Shown: positions 16,476 through 24,682 of the stretch, in pieces
How the letters are laid out: each line of letters begins with the position of its first letter
Numbering within the stretch: position 1 is the stretch's first letter
Assembly: GCA_013044245.1 (NCBI GenBank)
Contig: JABEVK010000069.1
Location: forward strand, 1-44,526
Reading direction: 5' to 3'
Source of the DNA: Spirochaetales bacterium
GTDB lineage: Bacteria > Spirochaetota > Spirochaetia > JABEVK01
Length of the DNA: 44,526 nt
The notes under the pieces: generated by a model
What the model saw: only the letters and a program-made list of their open reading frames with translations
The model's database searches: none
Told to the model about the DNA's origin: nothing
Made by a program: the position numbers and the translations under genes

Positions 16476-17582
16476 ATGAAGGACTTTCAGGATGTTTTTT
16501 CCTCCTCCGGAGGGGTTTTTGTTATAGCGGAGGTGGGGACTTCTCATCAAGGCGATAAAGGTTTGGTTAGGAAGCTGATTGCGGCGGCCGCCGATGCCGG
16601 GGCGGACTGTGTGAAGTTCCAAGTGGTCTTCGCCGACGAAATTATTCACCCTTTAACCGGAGACGTGCCTCTTCCCGGAGGAAAAGTCAGGCTATACGAT
16701 CGTTTTAAGGAGCTTGAACGCGACGAAGCCTTTTATGCTTTTTGCCGCGAAGAAACCGAAAAAGTGGGTCTGGTTTTTTTAGCGTCTCCTTTTGGGGTAA
16801 AAAGCGCCCAGTTGTTACGCAGGATCGGAGCGGCTTGGTTCAAAGTGGCTTCGCCCGAACTGAACCATTTTCCTCTTTTACTGGAACTGGCCTCGTATCA
16901 ACGGCCCTTGGTACTGTCCTCGGGGGTTAGCCATCTGGCCGATATCGAAGCGGCCCTGGCTATACTGCCGGGACAAAACGCCCTTTTGCACTGTGTAACG
17001 GCATACCCGGCACCGCCCGAAGACTATAATCTCAAGGTTTTACAGCCGCTTTCTGTGCTGTTTGGCTGTCCTGTCGGGGTGTCTGACCATTCAATGGACC
17101 CTGAACTGGTTCCGGGAGTTGCCGCCGCGGTGGGGGCTCGATTGATTGAAAAACACCTCTGCCTTGACCGATCGGATCCTGGTTTGGATGATCCTATTGC
17201 CTTGGACCCGGTGCTGTTCCGAAAAATGATAAAAACAGTTCGCGAAGTGCAGCAAGTTCCTGTGTCCGAGCGGCTAACTTGGGCTGGCGAAAGGTTTGGT
17301 GAGCGCACGCAAGCCGTTTTAGGATCGGGAAAGAAACTGTTAGCGGACAGTGAAAAAGCAAATTATGAACGAACTAACCGCAGTTTGCACGTTTTACGGG
17401 CGCTGAACGCAGGTCATGTGCTGACTGCCGAGGATGTTGCGGTTCTGAGAACCGAAAAGATTTTGCGACCTGGACTTCCCCCTCAGTTTTTGAACCTCGT
17501 CCTGGGACGAACACTTCAACGCGCGGTTGCCGACGGAGAGGGTTTAGTTTGGGATGACTTGCTTCCCGCTGTAAAATTGTGA
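16476..17582 (+). CDS. NeuB-family N-acetylneuraminate/legionaminate/pseudaminate synthase
   Basis: NeuB enzymes condense phosphoenolpyruvate with an amino-sugar to form nine-carbon sialic-type acids. The 368-aa protein has the TIM-barrel opening FVIAEVGTSHQGDKGL and ADCVKFQV, a central ASPFGVKSAQLL and KVASPELNHFPLL, then SSGVSH, LLHCVTAYPAP and GVSDHSMDPELV, ending with IEKHLCLDR. The C-terminal 65 residues form an SAF/antifreeze-like domain. Which sugar is made cannot be told; no neighbouring sugar-activation genes are present. ATG 16476 lacks a Shine-Dalgarno and has GAAAAT six bases upstream. The 3' end overlaps the opposite-strand gene by 67 bp. Confidence 0.93.
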   Translation: MKDFQDVFSSSGGVFVIAEVGTSHQGDKGLVRKLIAAAADAGADCVKFQVVFADEIIHPLTGDVPLPGGKVRLYDRFKELERDEAFYAFCREETEKVGLVFLASPFGVKSAQLLRRIGAAWFKVASPELNHFPLLLELASYQRPLVLSSGVSHLADIEAALAILPGQNALLHCVTAYPAPPEDYNLKVLQPLSVLFGCPVGVSDHSMDPELVPGVAAAVGARLIEKHLCLDRSDPGLDDPIALDPVLFRKMIKTVREVQQVPVSERLTWAGERFGERTQAVLGSGKKLLADSEKANYERTNRSLHVLRALNAGHVLTAEDVAVLRTEKILRPGLPPQFLNLVLGRTLQRAVADGEGLVWDDLLPAVKL

Positions 17583-18928
17583 GTTACCGTCACCTCGTCC
17601 ATGAGAGGCAAACCCTCAGTGAACGAGCGCCCTGTGGGGTAAAAAGCTCGCATGAGGAAATCACCTGTATACGCACGGAATAAGAGCTGAGGATGAGCGT
17701 CGAAGCGTCCCTTCAGGTTCCAAAAGGCCAAGTAGGGCTTAAGAAAAGCCATATCGGTTAAATCGGCAGGGTGTAGCCCGCGAATCTTGAGCGACCACAC
17801 GGCAGGCCCCGATCCCGGTGAAAAAGTTTCGCCGGAGTAGGGCACTTGAAGGATAGTCATGTTGCTGGTTCGGCGGGCGCAGGGTGTAACTAAAACTTTA
17901 AAGCCTTGGGCGGCTAAAGGGGAGGCATCGAGTGGCGGTGCCCCCAGGTTCCAAAGTGCGACTTTCGACAAATCAAGGCCATGAAAAAGCAAATTTCCCG
18001 GCGTTTCGTCCATCTTTGTTAAGAGCGTTTTTAAGTTGCCAGCTTCAGCAACGACATTGCGATTGAGGGCTTGGGACTGTTGCTGTTCTAAGTACCAGAA
18101 AGAATTCCAAAAGGTGGGAGACCACGCAAAAGACCGAATGAAAGCGGCGAAATCTTGAAAGACGGTTTTGTTGGCGAAAGAACTCAATGGAGGCGTTAAA
18201 GCGGCAACCACAAAGCCTTGTGAGGCTAAATCCTCGGCTAAGTACTCGTATTCCCATGCAAAAGTCTTTTGGGGCGGAATGAGAAGAAGAACCGGGTATT
18301 GGCTCTCTTGACCGGCAAGTTTGCCACCCTGAATAAAATGTGGGGGCTGTCCGGCTGGTAACAAAGCCCAATGCGAATCAAGAAACGGTGGAGGGCCTCC
18401 CTTCTCTTGAAGGGTGATCCAGGTCGCACGAGTCTGCAAAGGCCGAATTCCGGGGGTGTATGAACCTGCCGCTGGGTACCAAATCAAGACTTGATTCTGA
18501 GCAGAGGGGCCAGAGTGAGGCTGGGGGAGGGTTTCAATTCGCAATGCTGTATTAAAAGGGCCCGACCAACTGTTGGCAGGGAGGGGAAACCAAAACGACA
18601 ATGAGATTATGGCTAAAACCGTTATTAGCGACGCCACGACAAACAAGTAGCGAAGGGTAGCGCGTAAACCAAACCAAAAACCTTTGCGTTGCGCCTTACC
18701 GTTCAACGTCTTAAAGGTAAACATCAAAACGAGGATGTCGAGAATCAAAAGCCCCCACGCGGGCAAATCAGTCCAGCGTAAGCCTTCTACCACGGCCGAA
18801 ACCAGGGCAAGCAAGCCTGCTAACGGTGCCAGCCAGTTCCAGGCCGGCGCTCTACGGCGGCGCGGAGCCAAAAGAGCCAGATGATAGACCAAGAGGCTGA
18901 GTAAGAAAGCGGTTTCCCATAATCGCAT
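17516..18928 (-). CDS. Membrane protein with a PAF-acetylhydrolase-like domain lacking the nucleophile Ser
   Basis: The first 130 residues contain four hydrophobic segments. The remainder resembles membrane-anchored alpha/beta hydrolases of the PAF-acetylhydrolase type: YPVLLLIPP, then YEYLAEDLASQGFVVAALTPP, then a helix and DLSKVALWNLGAPPLDA. In active family members that last segment reads roughly ...GHSLGG; here the Ser position is Asn, so the protein is probably not a serine hydrolase. The C-terminal end is rich in Ser, Thr and Lys. The start at 18928 has a poor ribosome-binding site. The function is unknown; family membership is suggested, not certain. Confidence 0.65.
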   Translation of the reverse strand: MRLWETAFLLSLLVYHLALLAPRRRRAPAWNWLAPLAGLLALVSAVVEGLRWTDLPAWGLLILDILVLMFTFKTLNGKAQRKGFWFGLRATLRYLFVVASLITVLAIISLSFWFPLPANSWSGPFNTALRIETLPQPHSGPSAQNQVLIWYPAAGSYTPGIRPLQTRATWITLQEKGGPPPFLDSHWALLPAGQPPHFIQGGKLAGQESQYPVLLLIPPQKTFAWEYEYLAEDLASQGFVVAALTPPLSSFANKTVFQDFAAFIRSFAWSPTFWNSFWYLEQQQSQALNRNVVAEAGNLKTLLTKMDETPGNLLFHGLDLSKVALWNLGAPPLDASPLAAQGFKVLVTPCARRTSNMTILQVPYSGETFSPGSGPAVWSLKIRGLHPADLTDMAFLKPYLAFWNLKGRFDAHPQLLFRAYTGDFLMRAFYPTGRSFTEGLPLMDEVTVTHNFTAGSKSSQTKPSPSATAR

Positions 18929-18985
18929 ACGCTCACTCTAAAGGGGAGTCTAGCGGAGCGCAAGAGGAGAGATTATATTAAACCT

Positions 18986-19777
18986 ATGCAGGTATACGAC
19001 GTTCAGCAGCTCCAGGCGAAGTTCGCCGATCGTCAAGTCAAAGTTGACCCTTATTTTCTGCGGCATACCAGGTTGTTGACCAATCAAACTTTGCTGAAGC
19101 TCGGAGAATACAACCTGACGGTGGTTCCCGGAATTTTAAGTTTGCAGGGAGCCCAACTGTTGGGGGTTTTGACTGCCCCGGAAGTCTCTCTTTTTTCTCG
19201 GTTTATTGCCTCGGTCAGCACTTTAGTGTTGGTCTTTGATAATCCTGACAAAAAGGACACCGCCCGTTTTCATATTAAAGTTCATCTTCAAGCCATCACC
19301 CCACTTCCCGACCGAAAAAACGTCTGCTGGTTGGTGGTAAGTTTCACAACAGCACCGGCAGAACTCGTTCAGATTTTGGGACAATATTGGGAAGAACAGG
19401 AGTTGCGTTTAGAGGCCTACGAGAAGTGGGATACCATGATCGTTCTGGATGACGCCCAGTCTGGAATTTTGGGCTACAACCACTATGCAGAGCTGTTGCA
19501 AGGCGAACGCCGTTGGAAAGTCACCCTAAAAACCTTAAGTGCCAAGCTAGCGGAATTTGTGTTGCCTGAAACTCAACAGGCCCCGGATGAAGCCAAGGAT
19601 TTCCAGCTCAAAGTTTATTTTCGCAGTGGGGCAGTGACGGTAGCGGGAAAAATCACCACGAAGGGCACCTTGGCGTTAGAGTTTTCGAATGAGCTACTGT
19701 CTACCTTAGAGGACTACCTGTTTCGAAAAACGGTTTTGGCTAAAAAGAAGGCGGCAGAGGCGGGAAACCCTTCGTGA
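18986..19777 (+). CDS. Hypothetical protein, possible spirochaete PilZ-type protein
   Basis: This 263-aa soluble protein is not clearly recognisable. The region around residues 75-150 (RFIASVSTLVLVFDNP, KVHLQAITPLPDR, WLVVSFTTAPAELVQILGQYWEEQ) recalls the beta-barrel and ILG segment of spirochaete PilZ/PilZN proteins that may sense c-di-GMP. However, I see no RxxxR and DxSxxG pair, so c-di-GMP binding is doubtful. A second beta-rich part and a Lys/Ala-rich tail follow. TATATT (18974-18979) ends 6 nt before the ATG, hinting at a leaderless transcript. It overlaps the next gene by 4 bp, so the two form an operon. Confidence 0.6.
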   Translation: MQVYDVQQLQAKFADRQVKVDPYFLRHTRLLTNQTLLKLGEYNLTVVPGILSLQGAQLLGVLTAPEVSLFSRFIASVSTLVLVFDNPDKKDTARFHIKVHLQAITPLPDRKNVCWLVVSFTTAPAELVQILGQYWEEQELRLEAYEKWDTMIVLDDAQSGILGYNHYAELLQGERRWKVTLKTLSAKLAEFVLPETQQAPDEAKDFQLKVYFRSGAVTVAGKITTKGTLALEFSNELLSTLEDYLFRKTVLAKKKAAEAGNPS

Positions 19778-20535
19778 TTTGCACTGTCTTAGGTTCCGGT
19801 ACCTCAACAGGTTTGCCCGTTATTGGTTGTTCGTGTTCCCTGTGTACCTCAACAGACCCGAGAGATCGCCGCTTACGGTCCTCGTTGCTCCTCACGGTAA
19901 GAGAAAAAAATTGGATCATCGATACTGGACCGGATTTTCGTGCCCAGGCATTGAGAGTCGGTCTAACAAAACTGGACGGCGTTTTCTATACTCATGGACA
20001 CGCTGACCATATTCTTGGCCTCGACGACCTTCGGCCACTTTCATACCGTCATGGGTTGGATATCTGGGCAGAACAACCCTTGTTGCAGCAGCTCAATCGG
20101 ATGTTTCCGTATGCTTTTGTTGCCGGCGACGGTCTGAACTCGCGGCCTAAACTACGGGTGCACGAAATTCACGTCGGTCAAAGGTTTGACGCCGGCGGCC
20201 TCGATGTCTTGCCGGTACGGGTATTTCATGGAAAAGATCAAATTCTCGGTTTTCGTGTCGGCAAGATAGGTTACGTGACGGACTGTTCAGCGCTACCACC
20301 ACCGAGCCTAGATCAACTCAAGGGCCTTGAGGTTTTGTTTCTCGATGGCCTACAGCGAACCCCGCACCCAACTCATTTAACCTTTGAAAAAGCGGTACTC
20401 TTGGCGCGAGAACTAGGGGCTAAGAAAACCTATTTAACCCATATAGGGCATGAAATTCAGCATCAAGACTTGCAGGCCCGACTTCCGGAGGGCATTGAGC
20501 CAGCTTGGGACGGCTTGACGCTAGAGGTGAACTAA
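19774..20535 (+). CDS. MBL-fold metallo-hydrolase, PhnP/cyclic phosphodiesterase-like
   Basis: The protein has the metallo-beta-lactamase dinuclear metal motif THGHADH (H74, H76, D78, H79). Family blocks are GSGTSTGLPVIGCSC near the start, IDTGPDF, and TDCS later (metal-bridging Asp). C19, C21 and C24 (GCSCSLC) match the structural zinc knuckle of PhnP-type phosphodiesterases. A C-terminal LTHIGHE supplies the last metal His. It probably hydrolyses a phosphodiester in a small molecule; no phn operon is present, so a general housekeeping role is likely. The GTG start overlaps the upstream gene. A terminator follows. Confidence 0.88.
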   Translation: MICTVLGSGTSTGLPVIGCSCSLCTSTDPRDRRLRSSLLLTVREKNWIIDTGPDFRAQALRVGLTKLDGVFYTHGHADHILGLDDLRPLSYRHGLDIWAEQPLLQQLNRMFPYAFVAGDGLNSRPKLRVHEIHVGQRFDAGGLDVLPVRVFHGKDQILGFRVGKIGYVTDCSALPPPSLDQLKGLEVLFLDGLQRTPHPTHLTFEKAVLLARELGAKKTYLTHIGHEIQHQDLQARLPEGIEPAWDGLTLEVN

Positions 20536-20548
20536 TTGAGGATAAAAA

Positions 20549-20576
20549 AAAACCGGCAGAAAGCCGGTTTTTTTTT
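20549..20576 (+). terminator. Bidirectional terminator between the MBL gene and rpmB
   Basis: AAAACCGGC / GCCGGTTTT stem with an AGAAA loop, A run before and T run after, serving both converging genes. Confidence 0.9.
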
Positions 20577-20619
20577 CCGTAGAAAGCGCGAGAACGTCTC
20601 GTCCGCCAGCTTGCCGCTG

Positions 20620-20847
20620 TCAGACTTTTTGCACCTTGTTGGCTTTTAGGCACGAAGTGCAAACCTTAATGGTTTGAACAGTCCCATTCAAGCTGGTTTT
20701 GACATTCACAATATTGGCCTTAAAAGTTCTCAGGGTTCTCACCCCGATGTGCTGTCCAGCGCCACCCTGCTTCTTCGGCTGACCTTTGCGAGGAACATTA
20801 TTGCCGAACATCGTTCCCTTGCCGCAAATATCACATCTTCTGGCCAT
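20620..20847 (-). CDS. rpmB: 50S ribosomal protein L28
   Basis: The 75-aa protein starts MARRCDICGKG and contains GQHIGVRTLRTFKANI, both typical of L28. It has two CxxC pairs (CDIC and CTSC), so it is the zinc-binding form. ATG 20847 is chosen instead of the outer start at 20889 because AAGGGG lies just before it and because L28 normally begins here. It is a single-gene unit: promoter TTTACA/TAATTT upstream and a shared terminator downstream. Confidence 0.97.
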   Translation of the reverse strand: MARRCDICGKGTMFGNNVPRKGQPKKQGGAGQHIGVRTLRTFKANIVNVKTSLNGTVQTIKVCTSCLKANKVQKV

Positions 20848-20879
20848 AAGAAACCCCTTCACAGAAACTCTAGAAAGGG

Positions 20880-20909
20880 AAATTACCACAAAAAAGCAAA
20901 GTATGTAAA
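20880..20909 (-). promoter_or_regulatory. rpmB promoter
   Basis: On the minus strand, TTTACA (20909-20904) and TAATTT (20885-20880) are separated by 18 bp, about 30 bp before the L28 start codon. Confidence 0.5.
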
Positions 20910-20947
20910 GCCCTTTTCTTTCGGCAAAAGTAGGTTACAATAGCGTT

Positions 20948-22033
20948 ATGGACAACTCTGCTTTTTCGCATGTACTTGATCAATGTCCTCTCCCCATTGA
21001 GATTTTGGACGGTACTGGGGTGCTTTTGTATGCAAATCCGTATTTTCCTTTGTATTTTTCACAAGATTACCAACAATTTCTTGGCAAAACGAGTCCAAGT
21101 TTAGGCCTTCCCGCTGGTGAGAATTGGTGGGAGCAGGCCAAGCAATCACCGCTGTGGCGCTGTTCTGTTAGTCTTCCCCGCGACCCGGGACTTTTTATCG
21201 ACACTCTGACCGTCTTTCCCCTTACGAGCGAGGACGGTGTTGCGTTATATATTCTGGTTCACGCCGATACCACCCAAGAAGTAATTCGCGAAGAAGCGGC
21301 ACGGCGGGAGCAGGGCATAGCGCTTATTCGTTCGCGACAAGTGCAGGTGGGCGATATGTTGAGCATGATCGCGCATGAATGGCGTCAACCGCTGACTTTG
21401 ATCAACTCTTTGGTAGGCAACGTTCAATTAAAAATGGAGCTTGGCTCGTTAGACCAAGATTATCTTCGTGAAAAGCTTGATAAGATTACGGCTACCGTTC
21501 AGTCCCTTTCACAGACCATTGACACCTTTAGGGGCTTTTACACCTCGTTGGGAACGGCCAAACGGCAGAATCTCTGTGAGCTTGCGTCGCGAGCAGTCAA
21601 CCTCCTTCAGTCAAATTTTCAAAAGAAGGGTATTCATGTCGATTTAGAATTCTCGGCAGAGGATATTCCCCTATATGGGTTTGCGGGCGAAATTCTGCAA
21701 GCCATTCTTGAAATTCTTCAAAATGCCGGCGACGCCTTTGTCGAACAAGATATGGTTAGACCACGGATCATTCTGACGGCGAACACTCAGAACGGCAAAG
21801 CCCGTTTGCTGATTGAAAATAATGGTGGGGCGATTGCCCCCACGATTTTTCCTAAAATCTTTGACCCTTACGTGAGCTCCAAAAATGAAAATGCTGGATT
21901 GGGTCTGTATATGGCCAAAATGATTGTAGAAGACTTTCACGACGGACAACTTTCTGTCTCATGTCACGACGACTGGACATCCTTTTTGCTCGAGTTTCCT
22001 CAGGAGGAAGTGAATGTCCACACCTGTCCGTGA
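20948..22033 (+). CDS. PAS-domain sensor histidine kinase, soluble
   Basis: Residues 1-110 look like a PAS sensor (ILDGTGVLLYANPYF). The HisKA part has the phospho-acceptor H143 in MIAHEWRQPLTLINSL, a variant of the usual H-box with WRQPL. The ATPase part has the N-box EILQNAGDAF and the G-box ENAGLGLYMAKMIVE. No membrane segment is visible, so the signal is cytoplasmic. TACAAT (20936-20941) ends 6 nt before ATG, and there is no strong Shine-Dalgarno: possibly leaderless. It overlaps the hybrid kinase gene by 20 bp, so both are made together and probably share a phosphorelay. Confidence 0.92.
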   Translation: MDNSAFSHVLDQCPLPIEILDGTGVLLYANPYFPLYFSQDYQQFLGKTSPSLGLPAGENWWEQAKQSPLWRCSVSLPRDPGLFIDTLTVFPLTSEDGVALYILVHADTTQEVIREEAARREQGIALIRSRQVQVGDMLSMIAHEWRQPLTLINSLVGNVQLKMELGSLDQDYLREKLDKITATVQSLSQTIDTFRGFYTSLGTAKRQNLCELASRAVNLLQSNFQKKGIHVDLEFSAEDIPLYGFAGEILQAILEILQNAGDAFVEQDMVRPRIILTANTQNGKARLLIENNGGAIAPTIFPKIFDPYVSSKNENAGLGLYMAKMIVEDFHDGQLSVSCHDDWTSFLLEFPQEEVNVHTCP

Positions 22034-23216
22034 TCCGATCCTCGCTGACCTTTTAAAACTCGCTGAGGATTCGAGCGTTCTCTACGTCGAAGACGAGGAC
22101 AGTGTTCGAGCCGAAGTTGCTGAAATTCTCAAATCGATTTTTCCCACCGTTGTTACAGCGGTTAACGGCCTCGATGCCTTACAAAAGTTCGCCCACGATA
22201 GCTTTTCGGTTGTCATCACCGATATTAGTATGCCGGGGTTGGATGGGATCGGCCTTATTCAAGAGATTCAAAAACAAAAACCGCAACAAAGTTTTTTGGT
22301 CACTTCGGCCTATAGCGAGGCAAGGCACCTTATTCCCCTCATTAACCTTGGTGTTGGGAACTTTGTTCTTAAGCCCATCGATTGGCACATGTTTATGGCC
22401 ATGCTCAGAAAAGAACTCGCTTACGTGCGCAACCAAGATATGGAACAGCGCCATCAGCGCCGTCTCGAGAAAGAAGTCGCGTTGCGCACCCAAGAACTAC
22501 AGGGTGCGTATTTTCAAATTTCTCGACTTGAGGAAGCTCGTTCCAACATGGTGGCCCTGGTAAGTCATGAGTTACGGACTCCGTTGAGCGGAATTTTAGG
22601 TTTTGTCGAAATGCTTAGGCCCTATGTGGACAAAGCTGAGGCCAAAGAGTTCTTGCAATTTGTTGATGATTCAGCCCATCGCCTTGAGCGTTCAACCAAG
22701 AAAGCCTTGGAATATGCGGGAATTTCGACCTCTTCTCGTCCCCTTGAATACCACGAAATCTCTTTGAAATCCCTGGTTGAAAAAGTGGCTTTGCGATTAA
22801 AGGAGCAGGCACCAGACGGACCGGTAGCTGATGTTCACATTCAAGGAAGCCTGAGCGAGCTTCGGTGTGACGAAGACTTATTGCAAGAAGCCTTATTCAA
22901 TTTGTTTGAAAACGCCCAAAAATACGCAGGCCCGGTACCTCACATCGAAATCTCGCTTGATCGAACCGGAGATTGGTTGGTTCTGACTGTACAGGATAGC
23001 GGCCCAGGATTTTCCGACTTCGCTTTAGCTAACCTCTTTCAGCCGTTTCTATCGGGGGGCATCATGAATCACTCCGAAGGTATGGGTTTGGGGCTTTCTT
23101 TGGTTGATTTAATTATTCTAACGATGGGGGGCAAGGTTCAAGCCGACAATCTGCCTCAGGGTGGTGCCAGGGTTAGACTGTTTCTGCCTGCCAAGAAATG
23201 CACAATCGGATCCTGA
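22014..23216 (+). CDS. Receiver-histidine kinase hybrid protein
   Basis: The order is receiver, linker coiled coil, HisKA, HATPase. The receiver has acidic residues in YVEDED, phospho-acceptor D70 in VVITDISMPGLDG, TSAY and K120 in VLKP. The kinase H-box is VALVSHELRTPLSG with H185. The ATPase N-box is ALFNLFENAQKYAG and the G-box MGLGLSLVDLI. Having the receiver in front of the kinase suggests that the upstream kinase phosphorylates D70 to control the second kinase. No separate output regulator is in the window. A GGAGG site lies inside the upstream gene. The 3' end overlaps the opposite-strand gene by 61 bp. Confidence 0.93.
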   Translation: MSTPVRDPILADLLKLAEDSSVLYVEDEDSVRAEVAEILKSIFPTVVTAVNGLDALQKFAHDSFSVVITDISMPGLDGIGLIQEIQKQKPQQSFLVTSAYSEARHLIPLINLGVGNFVLKPIDWHMFMAMLRKELAYVRNQDMEQRHQRRLEKEVALRTQELQGAYFQISRLEEARSNMVALVSHELRTPLSGILGFVEMLRPYVDKAEAKEFLQFVDDSAHRLERSTKKALEYAGISTSSRPLEYHEISLKSLVEKVALRLKEQAPDGPVADVHIQGSLSELRCDEDLLQEALFNLFENAQKYAGPVPHIEISLDRTGDWLVLTVQDSGPGFSDFALANLFQPFLSGGIMNHSEGMGLGLSLVDLIILTMGGKVQADNLPQGGARVRLFLPAKKCTIGS

Positions 23217-24682
23217 ATGTTACCCGAGTGAAGACCAAAATCCTCACTCACCGCTTGGTCAAGCTTTTCTGCGGCTTGCAGATAATATGTCAAAAGCGAT
23301 TCCCTTAGGGGTGAGGTGGACCCTAGGTCAAGACGTCCCGGTGCTTTTAGAACTTTATTACTGAAAAAGTCGCTCCAGCCATCAGAGTCTTGTTGTAGGC
23401 TATAAGCTTGAAACTCGTTCACAACCAGAGGTAAGTCGGTCACATCATAGTGCGCTTGCGCCAAGAAATTGCTAAACTGCTGACGACAAAGTGGTGTCAG
23501 TTGGTTCCAGATCTGAGTCACCGTATGGCGATAACGGGGCGTGGTAAAGTACAGCCCGTGAAAACTCTCGTGCGTCAACAAAAAGGATCGTAAGGGTGGG
23601 GATGATTCATCGCTGATGCCCAACAAAGCCCCTTGTCCTGCCTTCCAGTGCCCTGGTGAAGTGGGTATCAAGAGCTTTTGAGTGATTAACCTCTGCCGAA
23701 GTTCCCTTTCTTGCGCAGACAGAGGAAAGTCTTCGGCACTAACCAAGTTGAAAAAGTTTGCTAAATCTTCGGGCGCATAATCGTGGGCATTCCACCCGTG
23801 AAGACGAAGGGCCTCCTGCTCAGTCAAAATTGTCCCTCGGTACCCTTGTTTTTCAACAAAGAAGGCAAGCCTGGTTAGATACTGTGCTTGAAGAGCGTAG
23901 GATTTTGTCAAAAGGATCAAAATATTTCGCCGACCGTTCCAAAGAAACCAGTCATGATCGCCTTCGCGAAGATTTTCTAAGGGCCAATGAAGGATAGAGG
24001 CTGGGTCAGCCGGAAGTGGCGCCTCGTTGGGGGTTGCGACTAGCTTAACCCGGTACAAAGGAACAATAGCGTCGCTGGGAAAGGTTAAAAGCCATCGCCG
24101 TGCTTCATCGTGCCAAACTTGCGGATAATAGAGCCACGTTCCTGCTCGACCTGAAAACTGAAAGCGCACAGTGTTTTGAGCTGTAAACCCAGCATTGCTG
24201 TGCCAAGAAAATTCCAGCGCTGGGGTGTAGCCGGGCGCTGTTTGCCAAGACGGCAGAGTGAGGGCAAGGCGTGACCCCGAAAGAGCTTCGAGTGGTTCGT
24301 GGTTCGGTAATGTCTGACTGAGCGTAAGCGTAAGGGGCCCTGGAGGTAGCCCATTTGTGGTGACACGGAGGGTATGCAAACCCGTGCTGAGTTTCCAGGC
24401 TAGCCAAACTTGTGTCCCCGAAAGCTCTGGGAAGCGTGCTTCAGGGCCGTGGGCTTCAGGGTCAAGTTGAAGAAAAACTTGTCCCGGAGGAAACGGACCC
24501 ACCGTAAGCCAAGAATTCGATACCACTACGGGTAAGGCCCACTCAAAACGTGACGTAAACTCGCTCGACTCGAGTTTGTGCCGTCCTAACGGCACCTGGT
24601 TGTTCCCCTGGTGTAAAACATCGACACCAAACAGGAGGTTGACGGTTCCCAGAAAAACTACAACCACAACCAAGGCGCGCAT
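23156..24682 (-). CDS. Secreted protein with HExxH motif, candidate metallopeptidase
   Basis: The first 19 residues form a clean signal peptide (MRALVVVVVFLGTVNLLFG). Residues 25-230 are beta-rich and Pro/Leu-rich without a known fold. The second half holds LLTHESFHGLYF with H371, E372 and H375, and E423 follows in VVNEFQAYS. This spacing (about 48 residues) fits a gluzincin-type zinc site HExxH...E. FFNLVSAEDFPLS and LNRNVV-type patterns give no further family clue. It is probably periplasmic or exported. It begins directly at the upstream gene's stop (TAA followed by ATG), so the two are co-translated. Confidence 0.75.
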   Translation of the reverse strand: MRALVVVVVFLGTVNLLFGVDVLHQGNNQVPLGRHKLESSEFTSRFEWALPVVVSNSWLTVGPFPPGQVFLQLDPEAHGPEARFPELSGTQVWLAWKLSTGLHTLRVTTNGLPPGPLTLTLSQTLPNHEPLEALSGSRLALTLPSWQTAPGYTPALEFSWHSNAGFTAQNTVRFQFSGRAGTWLYYPQVWHDEARRWLLTFPSDAIVPLYRVKLVATPNEAPLPADPASILHWPLENLREGDHDWFLWNGRRNILILLTKSYALQAQYLTRLAFFVEKQGYRGTILTEQEALRLHGWNAHDYAPEDLANFFNLVSAEDFPLSAQERELRQRLITQKLLIPTSPGHWKAGQGALLGISDESSPPLRSFLLTHESFHGLYFTTPRYRHTVTQIWNQLTPLCRQQFSNFLAQAHYDVTDLPLVVNEFQAYSLQQDSDGWSDFFSNKVLKAPGRLDLGSTSPLRESLLTYYLQAAEKLDQAVSEDFGLHSGNIQDPIVHFLAGRNSLTLAPP

